64,000 bases of DNA. Origin: Calliphora vicina (lineage: Eukaryota; Arthropoda; Insecta; Diptera; Calliphoridae). The stretch covers positions 98,513,302-98,577,301 of the forward strand of contig NC_088783.1 of assembly GCF_958450345.1 (NCBI RefSeq). Reading direction: 5' to 3'. Below the pieces are notes generated by a model. The model did no database searches. It was not told the origin of the DNA and worked only from the letters and a program-made list of their open reading frames with translations. Numbering within the stretch: position 1 is the stretch's first letter; every line of letters begins with the position of its first letter. Shown here one piece after another: positions 23,601 to 33,422 of this stretch. Both the position numbers and the translations under genes were made by a program.

Positions 23601-26600
23601 GATATTTATGAGGGATTATTTATTTTCAGATAGGACAATCGTTTGGGGGCTAGGAGAAATAATAGACCGATTTTAACCAAATTCAATAGACTTCGTCCTT
23701 GGGGCACTATACGCTATATCACTATGGTGGTGTAGGGTATAAATATTTGTAATGGCTGTAGTCTATCGAAGACCAAAAAAATAAAATTTTTTTATAATGG
23801 TTATCAAAGACCAAAAAAATAAAAATCATTCATAATGGTTATTGAAGACCAAAAAAATAAAAATCTTTCATAATGGTTATCAGTGACCGAAATAAATAAA
23901 AATCTTTCATTATGATTATTGAAGACCAAAAAAAATAAAAATCTTTCATAATGGTTATTAAAGACCTAAAAAAATTTAATTTTTTCATAATGGTTATCAT
24001 AGACTAAAATTTTTTTGAGTTATTTTTAATTGTTATTACGGGACCTATTTTTTTGCAGTTATTTTTTCTATAACCAATTGCTTATTTAAAAAAAATAACA
24101 GTTATTTCGGGTCCCTGAATTAAAGTCATAAAATATCAAAAATATCAACCACTCATTTTTAGAAAAAATGCAATTTCAAAATGGGTAACATTTTACCCGA
24201 AGACCTTATGAAGGATAAGAAAAACAGTAGTTCAGCAAGTATGATGAAAAGTGGCAGATATATACATATAAGAGCTACCAATGATATATTGTAGTGCTAC
24301 CAAAGCTCTGAAAAATGTAACTTAATTGTACGTAACAAAAGACCTTAAGTCCAAACAAGTTTATAGATATTTTTTTGCCAATTTGTTTTTCTAAAAACCT
24401 AACATAGTTGTTGACATTTGAAATGAAATAAAATTCATAAAATATCAAAAATGGGTAAAATTTGAACCGAAGACCTTGTGAAGGATAAATTAAATAATCA
24501 AAATGGTTTTAATCACTATTATTTTAATAAATAAAACTTTTTTCTTCTTATTTCTAGGCGTTTTAATATTTTTCCAAAAAACCGGTTAACCGGTTATTAT
24601 AAAAAAACCGAAACCGGTTTATATTAAATTGCAATTTTTCGAAGAAACCGAAAACTGGTTTCTAAAAAATGTCGAAGAATCGATCGCCCTAGTGTATAGC
24701 GAATTTTGCATTCCAAAAGTCCTGTTAATCTCATAAATCAACCGTTTTTATTAAAGTCTTTTTGAAACACATTTGTTCGTTAAATAATATTTTAAATTTT
24801 TTACTTTTTTGTGGCAAATAATACTCATTTTGTTCTTATTGTTCACTTTAGATGAATCATCTGGCTTGAAAATCGATTTACATCCGGTATGTATACATTT
24901 ATTAAAATACATTTTCCTGTACATACTAATTTGTTGAAAATACATTTTTAGGACATTAAATCGTTAATGCCTAATACCCCATACACACGCAAAGAGAGTT
25001 TACCCAGCAAAGAAGGTGTTTTCGATCCGGTCGCGAATGCTACAAATAATGTAAAGAAATTACGCGAAATATCCACTATTACTGAACCATCCGAATTCAT
25101 AAGGTAATTGCTTATAGTTTAGATTTTAATTAGTTAATCTAATGAAGATAATGTATTATCAATTTTTAACAAACAAAATATTAGACAAGCTACTGGCGAT
25201 GATGTTATAAAAAGAATTGACGAGAAATTAATTTTCATGTCCAAGTTGTTCTATAATAAATTTCCCAACAAAGAGGAGTCAGTGAATAAATTCCAATTGG
25301 CAAAATCTTTGTATTATTATCTGCTGGATAAGATTTTACATTTTGAAGTAAGAATTAAGCCGATCGATCTCAAGAGCCTTTTTCAGAAGGATAGTTTCAA
25401 TACAACCTTAATTGCATGCAGTGTTGAGATTGTGCTCGATGCATACGATTCTCCGCTCAAATTTCCATGGATATTAGATTGCTTCAGTATTAATGCCTTT
25501 GAATTTTACAAACTAATCGAAATCATTGTGCGTAGTCACGATGGCGTCCTTAACAGAGAGCTAATAAAGCATTTGAATTTAATCGAGGAAACATGCTTAG
25601 AATCATTGGCATGGCAAAAATGTTCGCCGTTATGGGAACTAATCAAAAAAGAGCCCACACCCTTGCCAACGTGGTCGGAAGTCAAAGTTGGAAATATTGA
25701 TAGTAGTGAGCCACAATGTAAGTAATTTTGTAATAAATATGTTTTGCACTTGCTAATTATGTCTATTCCTAAATATGTTTAGTGCAATCACCCATGAATT
25801 CAGCATACGATACATTTAGTACATCTACGACTACCATAAGCGAATCTGTTCGTCGAGATTTATTCAACACATCGAAAGGTAATTGTTATAAAATTAATGT
25901 TCGCAGAATAAATAAATAAATAATGACATACTTACATAACTATTTTAGAAACCCTACATATTTTGGATAAACCTAATAATGATAATCAAAAACAAATAAA
26001 TGCTAATAAACGGTCAATACCACTGAAACTTTTCCTAAGAAAGGTAAAGTATTGAAGAGTTTTTTTTTTTTTTGTTTGAATGAAAATCATTTGAAGTAAT
26101 TTTTACTTTCACAGTTTTATAAACTATCGTGGTTACGCATTAAGGAATTATGCAAAGAACTTGAGTTGGGCGATGAGATGATTTCGAAAATATGGACCCT
26201 TTTCGAGTATTCGATAACTCAAAAAACCGAATTAATGCAAGACAGACATCTTGACCAAATTTTCATGTGTGCAATATATCTTTATATTAAAGTAAGATTT
26301 AGTAATTTCAATAGCAATACTTAAAGTTGCTGTTATTTTATTTATTTTATGTGTTCTTCAGGTTGGAGAAGTAAATGGCAAACTATTCAGAGACATCATG
26401 AAATTTTACAGAAAACAACCGCAGGCTACAAGCAGCATATATAGAGAAGTTTTCATAAAAGTTCTCGAATCCGGCGAGAGAAGTAAGATTCAAATATCAC
26501 ATGTCGTAACATTGTATTCTAATTTTGAGATATCATACATTTTTAAGAGTGTTTTGCATCAGTAATCACAATGGCCTAATTATTTTGTTAAAATTCCAAC

Positions 26601-27773
26601 CCTTTCTGATGCATATATGCGGCTAAAATTTTTAACATTCGATTATACACGAAAAATTATTAAAAATAAGCTTTATTTCACAATTTTAGAATGCGTTAGC
26701 AAAATCGAAAAATGCATAAGATGATGTCTTGATGTCTTAAATTTGTATATTTCAAATTCTAAGGTGTCTATGAAAAAATCTTAAAAAAGTGTATTTTTCA
26801 TATGCTCTAATGCATTTCTGATGCACTTTAATAGTGCCAAATATGGCTTATTTTCCCGGTACTTTCCTATGGAATCATATGATGAAGTCAGAAATATATT
26901 CAGCTGTTTTTACTCTGTAGAAAATGTCGCTTAAAACAGTGGATCAGTTGCAGATGAAGAATGCAAAAACATTCTTAAAATATATGATATCACAAAATCA
27001 AAATTTTTAAACGAAGCTTAATTAATATATATATAAATATTTCTGTTTTGTAGAATTGGGAGACATAATACAATTTTACAACGAAATTTACATGCAAAAA
27101 ATGACTCCATATGCATGGAATTTCAGCAGAAAACAAGATAAACCAGTAAGTTCATTGTTTCTAATATTAGTACATACATTTCAGAACTCATATCTAAAAT
27201 TACTGATATTAAAGTCAAGATTAAAGATATAGCTCAAGTTTCATAGAAATTCGTATGGGTAATTTACTGACACTTATGAATTTTGGGTTTTACCATGGTA
27301 TTATGCTACTTCACTTAAGTGTGCCCATCAATCCGAAAATCACATCAGATTTAAAAAAAAAATGATTTAGATTGCATTTGTTATTAATATTTTCAGGAAC
27401 GGGACTTATTATTGTCGCCGCACCCAACAGAAAAACAAACTATTCCAAGACAAATATCGAATAATCACTCGTTGTTTGTTCATTCTATTGAGAAGAATGA
27501 ACTTGACAAATATACAGCATCTCCAAATCAATTGACATTTCAATTTAGTCGCAGTCCTGGCAAGGTAACTTTTAATATTTTCGTCTGTTTTATATTTTAA
27601 TAATGAATTGATCATTTTTGTAGGAGCTTGAAAAAATGAGTGCAATAACAAGTAAGGGAAAGCGTGCGTTCACGTTAATTGAATTATCGGACCTGGATAG
27701 AAAGAGAGCCAGAGGTTCTGGAAATCACGCTCTATTGAAAATAATGAAAGATAGACAAGAAGAACGCAATTAG
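10266..27773 (+). CDS. Rbf: Retinoblastoma-family pocket protein (15 exons)
   Basis: Nuclear transcriptional co-repressor of the RB/p107/p130 family, which binds E2F/DP and restrains S-phase genes. Exons I placed: 10266-10406, 10559-10701, 10772-10960, 11035-11386, 11454-11610, 24852-24886, 24952-25103, 25185-25717, 25783-25878, 25949-26043, 26115-26291, 26362-26482, 27054-27145, 27397-27564, 27624-27773. All junctions have GT/AG and compatible phases, giving 2601 nt and a predicted 866 residues, close to fly Rbf proteins. The first in-frame ATG is at 10266, since a TAA lies upstream at 10182; a non-coding or extra first exon is possible. Diptera have Rbf and Rbf2, and I cannot decide between them here. 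Intron 5 is 13.2 kb. Confidence 0.85.
11657..13244 (-). mobile_element. Tc1/mariner-like element with double inverted repeats, decayed
   Basis: The outer ends are CAGCTGCGGTCAAAATAATA and the complement of CAGTGCCGGTCAAAATAATA, with TA on both sides (11655-11656, 13245-13246). Similar motifs recur inside both ends (AGTCAAAAAAATAGCACC near 11862; GGTGCTATTATTTTGACTGC near 13062), an IR/DR arrangement known from Tc1-group elements. On the - strand near 12440-12545 short pieces resemble the end of a Tc1-type transposase (KKLLGQIIKQ, then CPPNPIS, like the PPQSPDLNPIE block), broken by stops and frameshifts. It lies in Rbf intron 5. Confidence 0.8.
13376..14160 (+). pseudogene. Reverse transcriptase part of ORF2
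   Basis: Conserved RT blocks are in order: FLDIEGAFNNV (motif A, with the catalytic D), RGTPQGGVLSPLLWNL (motif B), AYADDVAVAV (motif C, the ADD active site), GLGVNPGKTELVLF and KYLGIILDSKLSW. The frame ends early at 14161 because an 83-bp stretch is tandemly duplicated (14042-14124 and 14125-14207) and 83 is not a multiple of three. Fingers and most upstream sequence, including the endonuclease, are absent. Confidence 0.85.
14128..15440 (+). pseudogene. RNase H and C-terminal part of ORF2
   Basis: This frame picks up after the duplication. It carries RNase H residues in order: YTDGSKSADGVGGGFY (first D), AEISAIKRAVHW (E), CTDSKPAIKSL (second D) and WVPGHSGVPGTAIADELAKR (H and final D). The C-terminal region has C-x2-C…H-x4-C-type spacing in FCRSCHDEDENETIEHLLC, usual at the end of such ORF2 proteins, and terminates at 15438-15440. 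All catalytic residues are intact, so loss of function rests on the frameshift and the 5' truncation. Confidence 0.85.
15564..16640. other. Intronic sequence without recognised features
   Basis: AT-rich part of Rbf intron 5. The phrase TATATTAACTAAG recurs (about 16093 and 16332) with related TTAGTTAAAT and TTAATATAAC forms, hinting at a decayed repeat, but no ends or coding sequence are recognisable. Confidence 0.4.
16641..16763. mobile_element. 123-bp Harbinger-like MITE
   Basis: Left end AGCTGCCCACACACGG, right end the complement of AGCTGGCCACACACGG; TAA flanks both sides (16638-16640 and 16764-16766), matching the TWA target of PIF/Harbinger elements. The interior is a near palindrome with GATTTGTTCGTG/CGAACAAATC. 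A partial copy with the same end lies near 1661-1735. Confidence 0.75.
16976..18990 (+). pseudogene. Decayed gene-like sequence, possibly transposon-derived
   Basis: An open frame at 16976-17191 ends DFERVLDNLFDIAHENGR followed by EADKMFFKLQR, and a second patch near 18800-18920 reads NPKKNIEMKPPGATHQTRWM. In between the sequence is broken by stops and indels. These phrases resemble, from memory, conserved parts of multicopy uncharacterised proteins in arthropods that behave like mobile-element genes; I cannot name the family. It lies in Rbf intron 5, same strand. A TAGGGTTTTTAATTTCCCG stretch near 17705 resembles the end of the hAT-like element at 33423 and may mark a later insertion. Confidence 0.45.
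18991..20409. other. Intronic sequence; one dispersed-repeat end
   Basis: No gene seen. At 19123-19172 is GGTGAAGGGTATATATGATT followed by the hairpin TTCGGCACAGCCGAA and CTCTCTTACATG. The same ending occurs at about 51359-51410 and, in part, near 37610-37640, so it is the tail of a dispersed repeat family. Confidence 0.5.
20866..22315. mobile_element. hAT-like element nested in 20410-24691
   Basis: CAGGGATGTTAAA at the left and the complement of CACTGATGTTAAA at the right; CTTCATAC on both sides (20858-20865, 22316-22323) is an exact 8-bp duplication. It contains a direct duplication of about 349 bp (21268-21616 and 21617-21908; landmark AAAATGAGCGAATTCACTT in both). No transposase was recognised. 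Confidence 0.85.
21268..21908 (+). repeat. Direct duplication, two ~0.3 kb units
   Basis: Two diverged tandem units share GAAAAACTAAAATTTTGTG, then CACAATTTCAGCCGTTTTCG and TTGTTATTATAACTCCGAAA. The unit is about 349 bp. No open reading frame spans it. Confidence 0.75.
22869..24117. mobile_element. Foldback hAT-like element with minisatellite arms
   Basis: Ends CAGGGACATAACTGTTAT and (complement) CAGGGACCCGAAATAACTG; the exact 8-bp duplication AATTAAAG flanks it (22861-22868, 24118-24125). The left arm (about 22979-23190) is five or six units of roughly 40 bp built on GGTCTTTAATAACCATTATA, AAAGATTTTTATTT. The right arm (about 23755-24010) is the same array in inverse orientation. The centre carries the dispersed module seen at 2040. 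The ends match those of the 45312-49944 element. Confidence 0.85.
24852..27773 (+). CDS. Rbf: Rbf exons 6-15: pocket domains A and B and C-terminus
   Basis: Residues about 328-866. TPYTRKESLPSKEGVFDPVA (exon 7) leads into pocket A; exon 8 holds its core (EKLIFMSKLFYNKFPN to SLAWQKCSPLWELIKKE), which aligns with the RB/p107 A box. Exon 9 is a serine/threonine-rich spacer. Pocket B begins with RSIPLKLFLRKFYKLSWLRI (exons 10-11) and continues through QIFMCAIYLYIKV; this half carries the LxCxE-binding groove in the family. Exon 13 has GDIIQFYNEIYMQKM, another conserved block. The C-terminus contains SPHPTEK and a basic KGKRAFTLIELSDLDRKRAR stretch before the TAG at 27771-27773. Confidence 0.85.
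26523..26997. mobile_element. MITE in Rbf intron 12
   Basis: TTTTGAGATATCATACATTT at the left is matched by the complement of TTTTGTGATATCATATATTT at the right, and the pairing continues through TTAAGARTGTTTTGCAT, about 35 bp in all. The interior has repeated GATGCATAT/TGATGCA words. It accounts for most of the length of the intron between exons 12 and 13. No target duplication was clear. Confidence 0.65.
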
Positions 27774-28565
27774 GTACATGTACAAAAACTCTTTGTATTT
27801 TAGTATATTTATTGACATAATGATTATCCCCTTAGTAGTATAAAATCTCATAAATTTTGTCTTTAATACCATATTTAAGGCGAAAAGCATTGTAATGAAG
27901 TTTGTACATATTTAGGGAGCCTTTTTCGCTAATTAAGATCAATAATATTTCATATTCTAATAGTAACATGAGATTTATTAATATGGTCGTTGAGAATTGT
28001 TTGCACTCATAATTTATAGTTTTCTTTATTATTTTATTTTAATAAGAAGTAAGAACGTTTTTTACTACATTATTTTAATATTATTTAATTAACTGTCGTA
28101 TACAAATTATTTGAATTAACAATAGTTGTTTTTACAATAATTTCTTAGAATGAATTACATACATATAATAAATTTATATATGCATATATATTGTATAAAC
28201 AAATCACTTTCTCCACTCATTATATCCAACGATAATATTGCCAAGCAAACGTAAGTATCCATCAAATCATTACCATGTAGTCCGATTCGGAAAGAACATT
28301 TTTAAAATTTTATTAAATTATTTTATTGATTCAGAATTGCAGTAACAATATAGAGAAAATATACAAAAATATATAACTTAAAGTAAGATAATTGCATTGA
28401 GCATGGCTTAGAGTATAGGTTTTGGATATAGAGGGAACCTTTAATAACATTAGGATAGAGGCAATAAGAGAAGAAAGAGAGAAGTAAAAAGAGAAGAGGG
28501 AAGGTGATAAGTTGAGTGGTAAGTATAGTGAGAGTAGAGTTGATAAGATAAGTTTTAAATTAAAG
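27774..28565. other. 3' flank of Rbf; no further gene
   Basis: AT-rich, non-coding. AATAAA at 28167-28172 is one possible polyadenylation signal for Rbf but is not distinctive in such AT-rich sequence. A purine-rich tract (about 28460-28530, GAGAAGAAAGAGAGAAG) precedes the retroelement fragment that follows. Confidence 0.4.
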
Positions 28566-28815
28566 AAATTCAGAGAGCGCAGACCATCTATACACCTTAA
28601 TTCCTTCTCACATAATTCGAGAGGCTGCTATAGTATCTTTCCCCTAAGAGCCTGGCACGCAGGTCATCCAGTGCCGTGCAACTACAGATGAAGTATATGA
28701 TGGTCTTTTTCTTCTTTCAATTTTACAACTCCAACAGAAGTCATGGTATGGCAGCCCAAGTCTAGCAGCATTGGTACCGAAATTGCAATGTCCGGTGATC
28801 ATCGCCACCATATTG
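28566..28815 (-). pseudogene. 3' fragment of an RNase H-type non-LTR element
   Basis: Read on the - strand, the sequence contains ITGHCNFGTNAARLGLPYHD followed by FCWSC. This is the same C-terminal region as TGHCLIGEHARR…DFCRSC of the element at 13376-15551. Stops and small indels follow. Only the 3' few hundred bases of a related copy remain. Confidence 0.7.
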
Positions 28816-28989
28816 CTGAGTCGTATTCGTTGTAAACCGAGTAGATACGACGCGTTATATACGCACGTCCCGACGCACAGTGCTTTGTCCCCATATAACG
28901 ATGGGACAAAAATAGAAGGAGTTGTCGTAGAGCTTTCAAATTTGGTATGCCAATATAAAATATCGTAGTTAAGAAAAATTTAATTTTTG

Positions 28990-29529
28990 GAAAAAATCGG
29001 ACCAAGGACACGCCTACCTCCCACATATGCCTAAAATATAATTTTTAGTTTTGGCTACATAATTGATCTAAAAATCATGAAAATCTGAAACTCTTGCAAA
29101 AATGATCTGATAGTAATGAAACTTGGTATGTTTATTTGCAATTACCAAATATCTTTTTGGATTGAATAAGCTTTGTCCGTCTACCAGTCTGTCCGTCTCC
29201 ATATATCGGTCTGTCCGTCTTTCCATGTAAATTTGTTAATCAAGGTATATGTCGCAAATTTAAACATGTTCCAATGATATTTGGTCCACATCACTTTTTC
29301 GACCCAAGGACAAACTTTTATAATTTTAGTCATTATCGGTTCATGATTTCAAGTTTTTTTCCTACTTTAGTCTGGATTTTTGCTAATAGTGGTTCCAAAT
29401 CTCTCCCTATTTTGTTCAAATATACATTTTACATTACCAACAAAAGTAATAGGAAAAAAAGAATAATTTTAAAATCTATACTAAGTCAAAAGTTATATGC
29501 ATTTAAATATGTAAGTATTAATAAATGAA
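28990..29529. repeat. Dispersed repeat sequence, no gene
   Basis: Contains repeated CTGTCCGTCT words (about 29180-29225), also seen at 50578-50602. No element ends were identified; the open frames here have no recognisable content. Confidence 0.4.
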
Positions 29530-29559
29530 ATTTAAGTCCCCAAAATAATGGAACGTCTG

Positions 29560-30603
29560 TCAAGAAACAGAAGATAGTTGATAATCCCTTGATAGGCAAT
29601 CGTTTCGCACTCTTGAGCGAGGATAATAATAAGAGTATAAAAGATGGTGCTTACGAAAAGAAATCATTAAAGCCACCACCAATATATCTGCGTGAGCCCA
29701 GCTCGAACAATTTGGTCAAAACATTTGTTGAACTCATTTGAAAAAATAATTTCCATATTGTTCCAATAAGAAAAGGCGGTGAGCAAGAGACGAAAATAGT
29801 CGTATACACTGAGGAAAAATCTCTCAATACCTAAATGATAATAAAAATAATTTTTATACCTATCAACTGAAAAGTAGTAAAGGGTTGACAGTTGTCTTTA
29901 AAGGCATAGAGTGCAGTGTTGAGACTAATGATATCAAGGAAGCCCTGCAAGAATTGGGCTACGAATTAAGAGCTGCAGTTAATATATTTAACAAAGATAA
30001 AATTCCTCAGCCAATGTTTAGAGTCGAGTTGGAGCCAGAAAAAAATAAATTGAGGGGAAATGAAACTCACCCAATTTACTTAACACGATATCTGTTAAAT
30101 CGTAGAATAACCATTGAGGAGCCTATTAAAAGAAATCGTCCTGTTCAATGTGGCAATTGTCAAGAGTTTGGACATACTAAAAATTATTGTACCTTTCGAA
30201 CAGTGTGTGTGTCATGCGGAGACCTTCATTCTTCATCCTAAAGAATGGTCTCAGAAGAAAATGTGGTAACTGTGGTGGCGATCATTCAGCCAACTACCGC
30301 GGGTGCCCAGTTTATAAGGAGTTATTGAACAGATTAAGAGAGAGGCAAAAGCTAATAAGAGGGAAAACATCTGAAGTACCAGCCTACAAATTTGAAAACA
30401 CCTATCCACCAGTCAATTCTGAAGTTTCGCTATTGAACAAACAAGCAGCCTCAACACAATTAAATTCACAATCCACTCAAATTGATCAGCCTAAGAATGT
30501 ATCAGGTTCTTATGTCAATGTTTTGAGAACGGGCAACCTGGTGTTCCCCAAAATACGGGAGGGCACTTATGCACGCGCTTACCCAGAATATTACCTCTCT
30601 TAA
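29560..30603 (+). pseudogene. Jockey-type ORF1 (gag-like, CCHC knuckles), frameshifted
   Basis: The upstream part reads NRFALLSEDNN and PPPIYLREPSSNNLVKTFVE in short frames. The long frame from 29885 has GLTVVFKGIECSVETNDIKE, an RRM-like fold region, then CGNCQEFGHTKNYC and CVSCGDLHSS. After a frameshift near 30190-30240 the third knuckle CGNCGGDHSANYRGCPVYKE follows. This is the standard arrangement of jockey-clade ORF1, with three zinc knuckles at the end. At least two frameshifts make it a pseudogene. Confidence 0.85.
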
Positions 30604-30702
30604 TCAAAATATGACAAACTTTATGTCATCCATGCAAAACACAATACAAGAGCTTTTAAGAGCGCAGAACCAAATGATACAAATCCTCTTAAAAAAATTT
30701 GT

Positions 30703-31272
30703 TATTTGAGACTATGTTTCTGGAATGCAAACGGTTTAAACCAACACAAATCAGAGGTATCCCACTTCATGCAGAATAAAAACATCGACGTGCTATTGGT
30801 TTCGGAAACTCATCTTACCAATAGGTATAACTTTTATATTTCAGGTTATACATTCTACTGTACAAATCATATTGATGGTAAGGCACATGGTGGCACTGGT
30901 ATTTTAATTAGAAATCGTTTAAAACATTATCCCCTAGATGAATTCTCAAAAGACTATATGCAGGCAACATCCATTCATCTGGAAAGCTTTGCTGGAGATT
31001 TAAATATAAGCGCGATCTATTGCCCACCACGCTTTGCCAGTGTTGAGACTATTGAAGAATTCTTTAGCACGCTAGGAAGTCGCTTTCTGGCATGTGGCGA
31101 CTATAATGCCAAACACACTTACTGGGGCTCTCGACTAATGAATCCCAGAAGTAGAAAGCTTTATAAAGCATTAGTTGATCGCAAAAATGGCCTGGATATT
31201 GTGTCCCCTGGACAACCAACATACTGGCCTGCTGATCCTAAAAAAAATCCTGATCTCATCAAAGCCAGGTAA
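30703..31272 (+). pseudogene. Jockey-type ORF2: AP endonuclease domain
   Basis: Starts LRLCFWNANGLNQHKSE, a typical start of an APE-like endonuclease (WNANG/WNxNGL), then VLLVSETHLT (catalytic E), GGTGILIRN, ISAIYCPPR and FLACGDYNAKHTYWGSR (GDxNAKH catalytic block). The last part (SDH box) is lost: after PDLIKAR the sequence jumps to reverse transcriptase. Confidence 0.85.
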
Positions 31273-32400
31273 GGACTTGACCGTGCCATCCTCCTATAGA
31301 CCAATAAGCTTGCTTATCGAAACTGTTCGAAAAAGTGTTCCAAAAGAAAATCATACCATTTTTAAATGAGAAAAATATAATCCCAGTTCACCAATTTGGT
31401 TTCCGGGAACGCCACGGAACAATCGAACAAGTTAATCGTATAACCGGAGAGATAAGAAAATCCTTTGAATTAAAGAAATATTGTTCAGCTATATTTTTGG
31501 ATGTCGCTCAAGCCTTCGACAAAGTATGGCACAAAGGCCTGGTATATAAAATAAAATGTTTGCTGCCACCATCTACTCATAAACTATTGGAATCTTATCT
31601 ATCGGACCGTATATTTACAGTTAAGTACAATGATTATGTGACAAGAGAATATAGGATTGGAGCAGGAGTACCACAAGGAAGTGTTCTTGGACCTACCCTC
31701 TATTTGATTTACACCTCTGATTTGCCTACGAGCGATGAATTGACTATTTCTACATTTGCTGATGACACCGCAATTATTAGCTTGCATGAAAACCCATATA
31801 TAGCATCTAGTATACTAGATGGCTACTTAAGATGTGTGGAAACATGGTTAAACAAATGGAGAATACGTGTAAATGAGTTAAAAAGCAAACATGTTACGTT
31901 CAAACTGAGGAGGGAATGCTGTCCACCTGTCACACTTAACAATGTTAATATGCCTCAGTCCGATTATGTTACATACCTTGGTATTCACATAGATAGAAGA
32001 CTTACTTGGCGCCGTCATATAGAAGCCAAGAGACTTCACATGAAGTTATAAGCATCTAGCCTTCACTGGTTAATAAGTGACCAATCAAAGTTAAGCCTGG
32101 GCTATAAAGTCACCCTGTATAAAATCATTTTAAAACCAATTTGGAATCCAATTGTGGGGAACGGCCAGTAATTCCAGTATTGAGCTTATACAGAGGGCCC
32201 AGTCAAAAATTCTTAGGACCATGACGGGTGCACCATGGTACATAAGAAATGAAAACATCCACAGGGACTTGGAAGTGCCACTAGTGAAGGATGAGTTTAA
32301 GAAAATCCGCGATAAATATATACTGAAACTGCAATCCCACCCACCCAATGGCCAATACATAAATGGCCTGTATCGGCGTGGAGGGACACAGTATTAGACA
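31273..32400 (+). pseudogene. Jockey-type ORF2: reverse transcriptase domain
   Basis: PSSYRPISLL and HQFGFRERHGTIEQVNRI precede AIFLDVAQAFDKVWHKGL (motif A), GVPQGSVLGPTLYLIYTSDL (motif B), STFADDTAIIS (motif C with intact FADD) and YLGIHIDRRLTWRRHI. The C-terminal piece ILRTMTGAPWYIRNENIHRD is in another frame. Frameshifts near 31350 and 32045 disrupt it. These blocks are those of the jockey clade. Confidence 0.85.
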
Positions 32401-33252
32401 ACGTCTTAGACTTGAGTTCTGAAAGGTCTGAATCTTCCTGTCAACATACCTAGGGGCGTGGGCAGAAGTAGATCTCTCATAATCAATCTTACTCCTTATA
32501 AAAGCATGATAAAATCTCAATCCAATCTGAGGCCTTAGACCTCCTCTGATGTCCGATAACTTCTTGAGAAGATTGGTAGCTGAAGAGGATTCCCTCAAAA
32601 CACGATCATAATGATCATTAACAGTCAAAGTATTTCTGATGGTCAGACCAAGAAACTTAAGCGAATTCACCTGGGTAATAGGACAACCATCCACAGTGAG
32701 TCCCATATCAAAATTAGCCCGTCTTCCAAAAAGCATACATTTGGTCTTTGATGAATTAATACGCAAATTAAGGGAGGAACAGATCGATCGAAATTGACCA
32801 ACTTTAGAATCAAGGTTAAATACCGCCTGGTCAATAAAAGAATCAAAGGAGAGAATCAGAAAATCATTCGCATACTGAAAAACCAGGGTCCAATCATCCT
32901 CAAGAGAGTGAATACCAGCAGTGTATAGGTTAAAAAGTATCGGACTGAGGCAACTTCCATGAGTAAGTCCATTAAAAACACTGACGGACATATCACCCAT
33001 ACACAGCTGCCTTTCAGAGAGAAAACATGATATCCAATCAATCAAATACAACGAAACATTCACACAGTCATAGGCATTGCTGATATCGATAGATGCCAAC
33101 ACAACTCTCAAACCCGTTGACTTGAGATATGACACCCTGAAAAGAAACTCATTTAAACACGTTGTCGACGTTATCCCTCTGTAAGCAAAGGAACGAGCGG
33201 GTAAGACTCCCAAAGCATCGACAGCCGTAGTCAACCTTTTCCTTACCATCAT
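32401..33252 (-). pseudogene. Reverse transcriptase with altered catalytic box
   Basis: Motif A reads VVLASIDISNAYDCVN and motif B GLTHGSCLSPILFNLYTAG. Motif C reads FQYANDFLIL, so the usual Y/FADD is YAND, with the first catalytic aspartate replaced by asparagine. Then follow LRINSSKTKCMLFGRR and LKFLGLTIRNTLTVNDHY. The final residues of this open frame are antisense to the neighbouring jockey element and do not belong to it. Confidence 0.8.
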
Positions 33253-33422
33253 ATATAAAAAAAATTAAATGAGAGCAATCGGCCTAAAGTTCCTAAAATC
33301 ATCTAGTGAAACATGCCTCTTGGGAATGGGAACAACCTTAATCTTCCTCCACTGTGGATGCAAAGTACAATCAAGAAACAAATTATTGAAAACGTGTTAA
33401 AGAGACTTCTTAGATGCTACAG

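Larger units (their letters stand above)
20410..24691. mobile_element. 4.3 kb hAT-like element in Rbf intron 5, with nested elements
   Basis: The left end TAGGGTGACCGG and the right end (complement of TAGGGCGATCGA) are flanked by an exact 8-bp duplication GTGTATAG (20402-20409, 24692-24699). Multiple ACCGGTT motifs lie near both ends (20420-20540, 24590-24660), a subterminal array. Two complete elements are inserted inside (20866-22315 and 22869-24117); without them the element is about 1.6 kb. No transposase was recognised. Confidence 0.87.
29530..32400 (+). mobile_element. Jockey-like non-LTR retrotransposon, internally deleted
   Basis: ORF1 (CCHC gag), endonuclease and reverse transcriptase follow in order on the + strand. 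About 1 kb is missing between endonuclease (ends near 31268) and reverse transcriptase (resumes with PSSYRPISLL). The element stops abruptly near 32400, where an oppositely oriented non-LTR element begins, so the 3' end and poly(A) are lost. No target duplications seen. Confidence 0.85.

Noticed and set aside
24751..24945. 64-codon - strand frame overlapping Rbf exon 6
   Set aside because: Antisense to a verified splice junction of Rbf; no homology.
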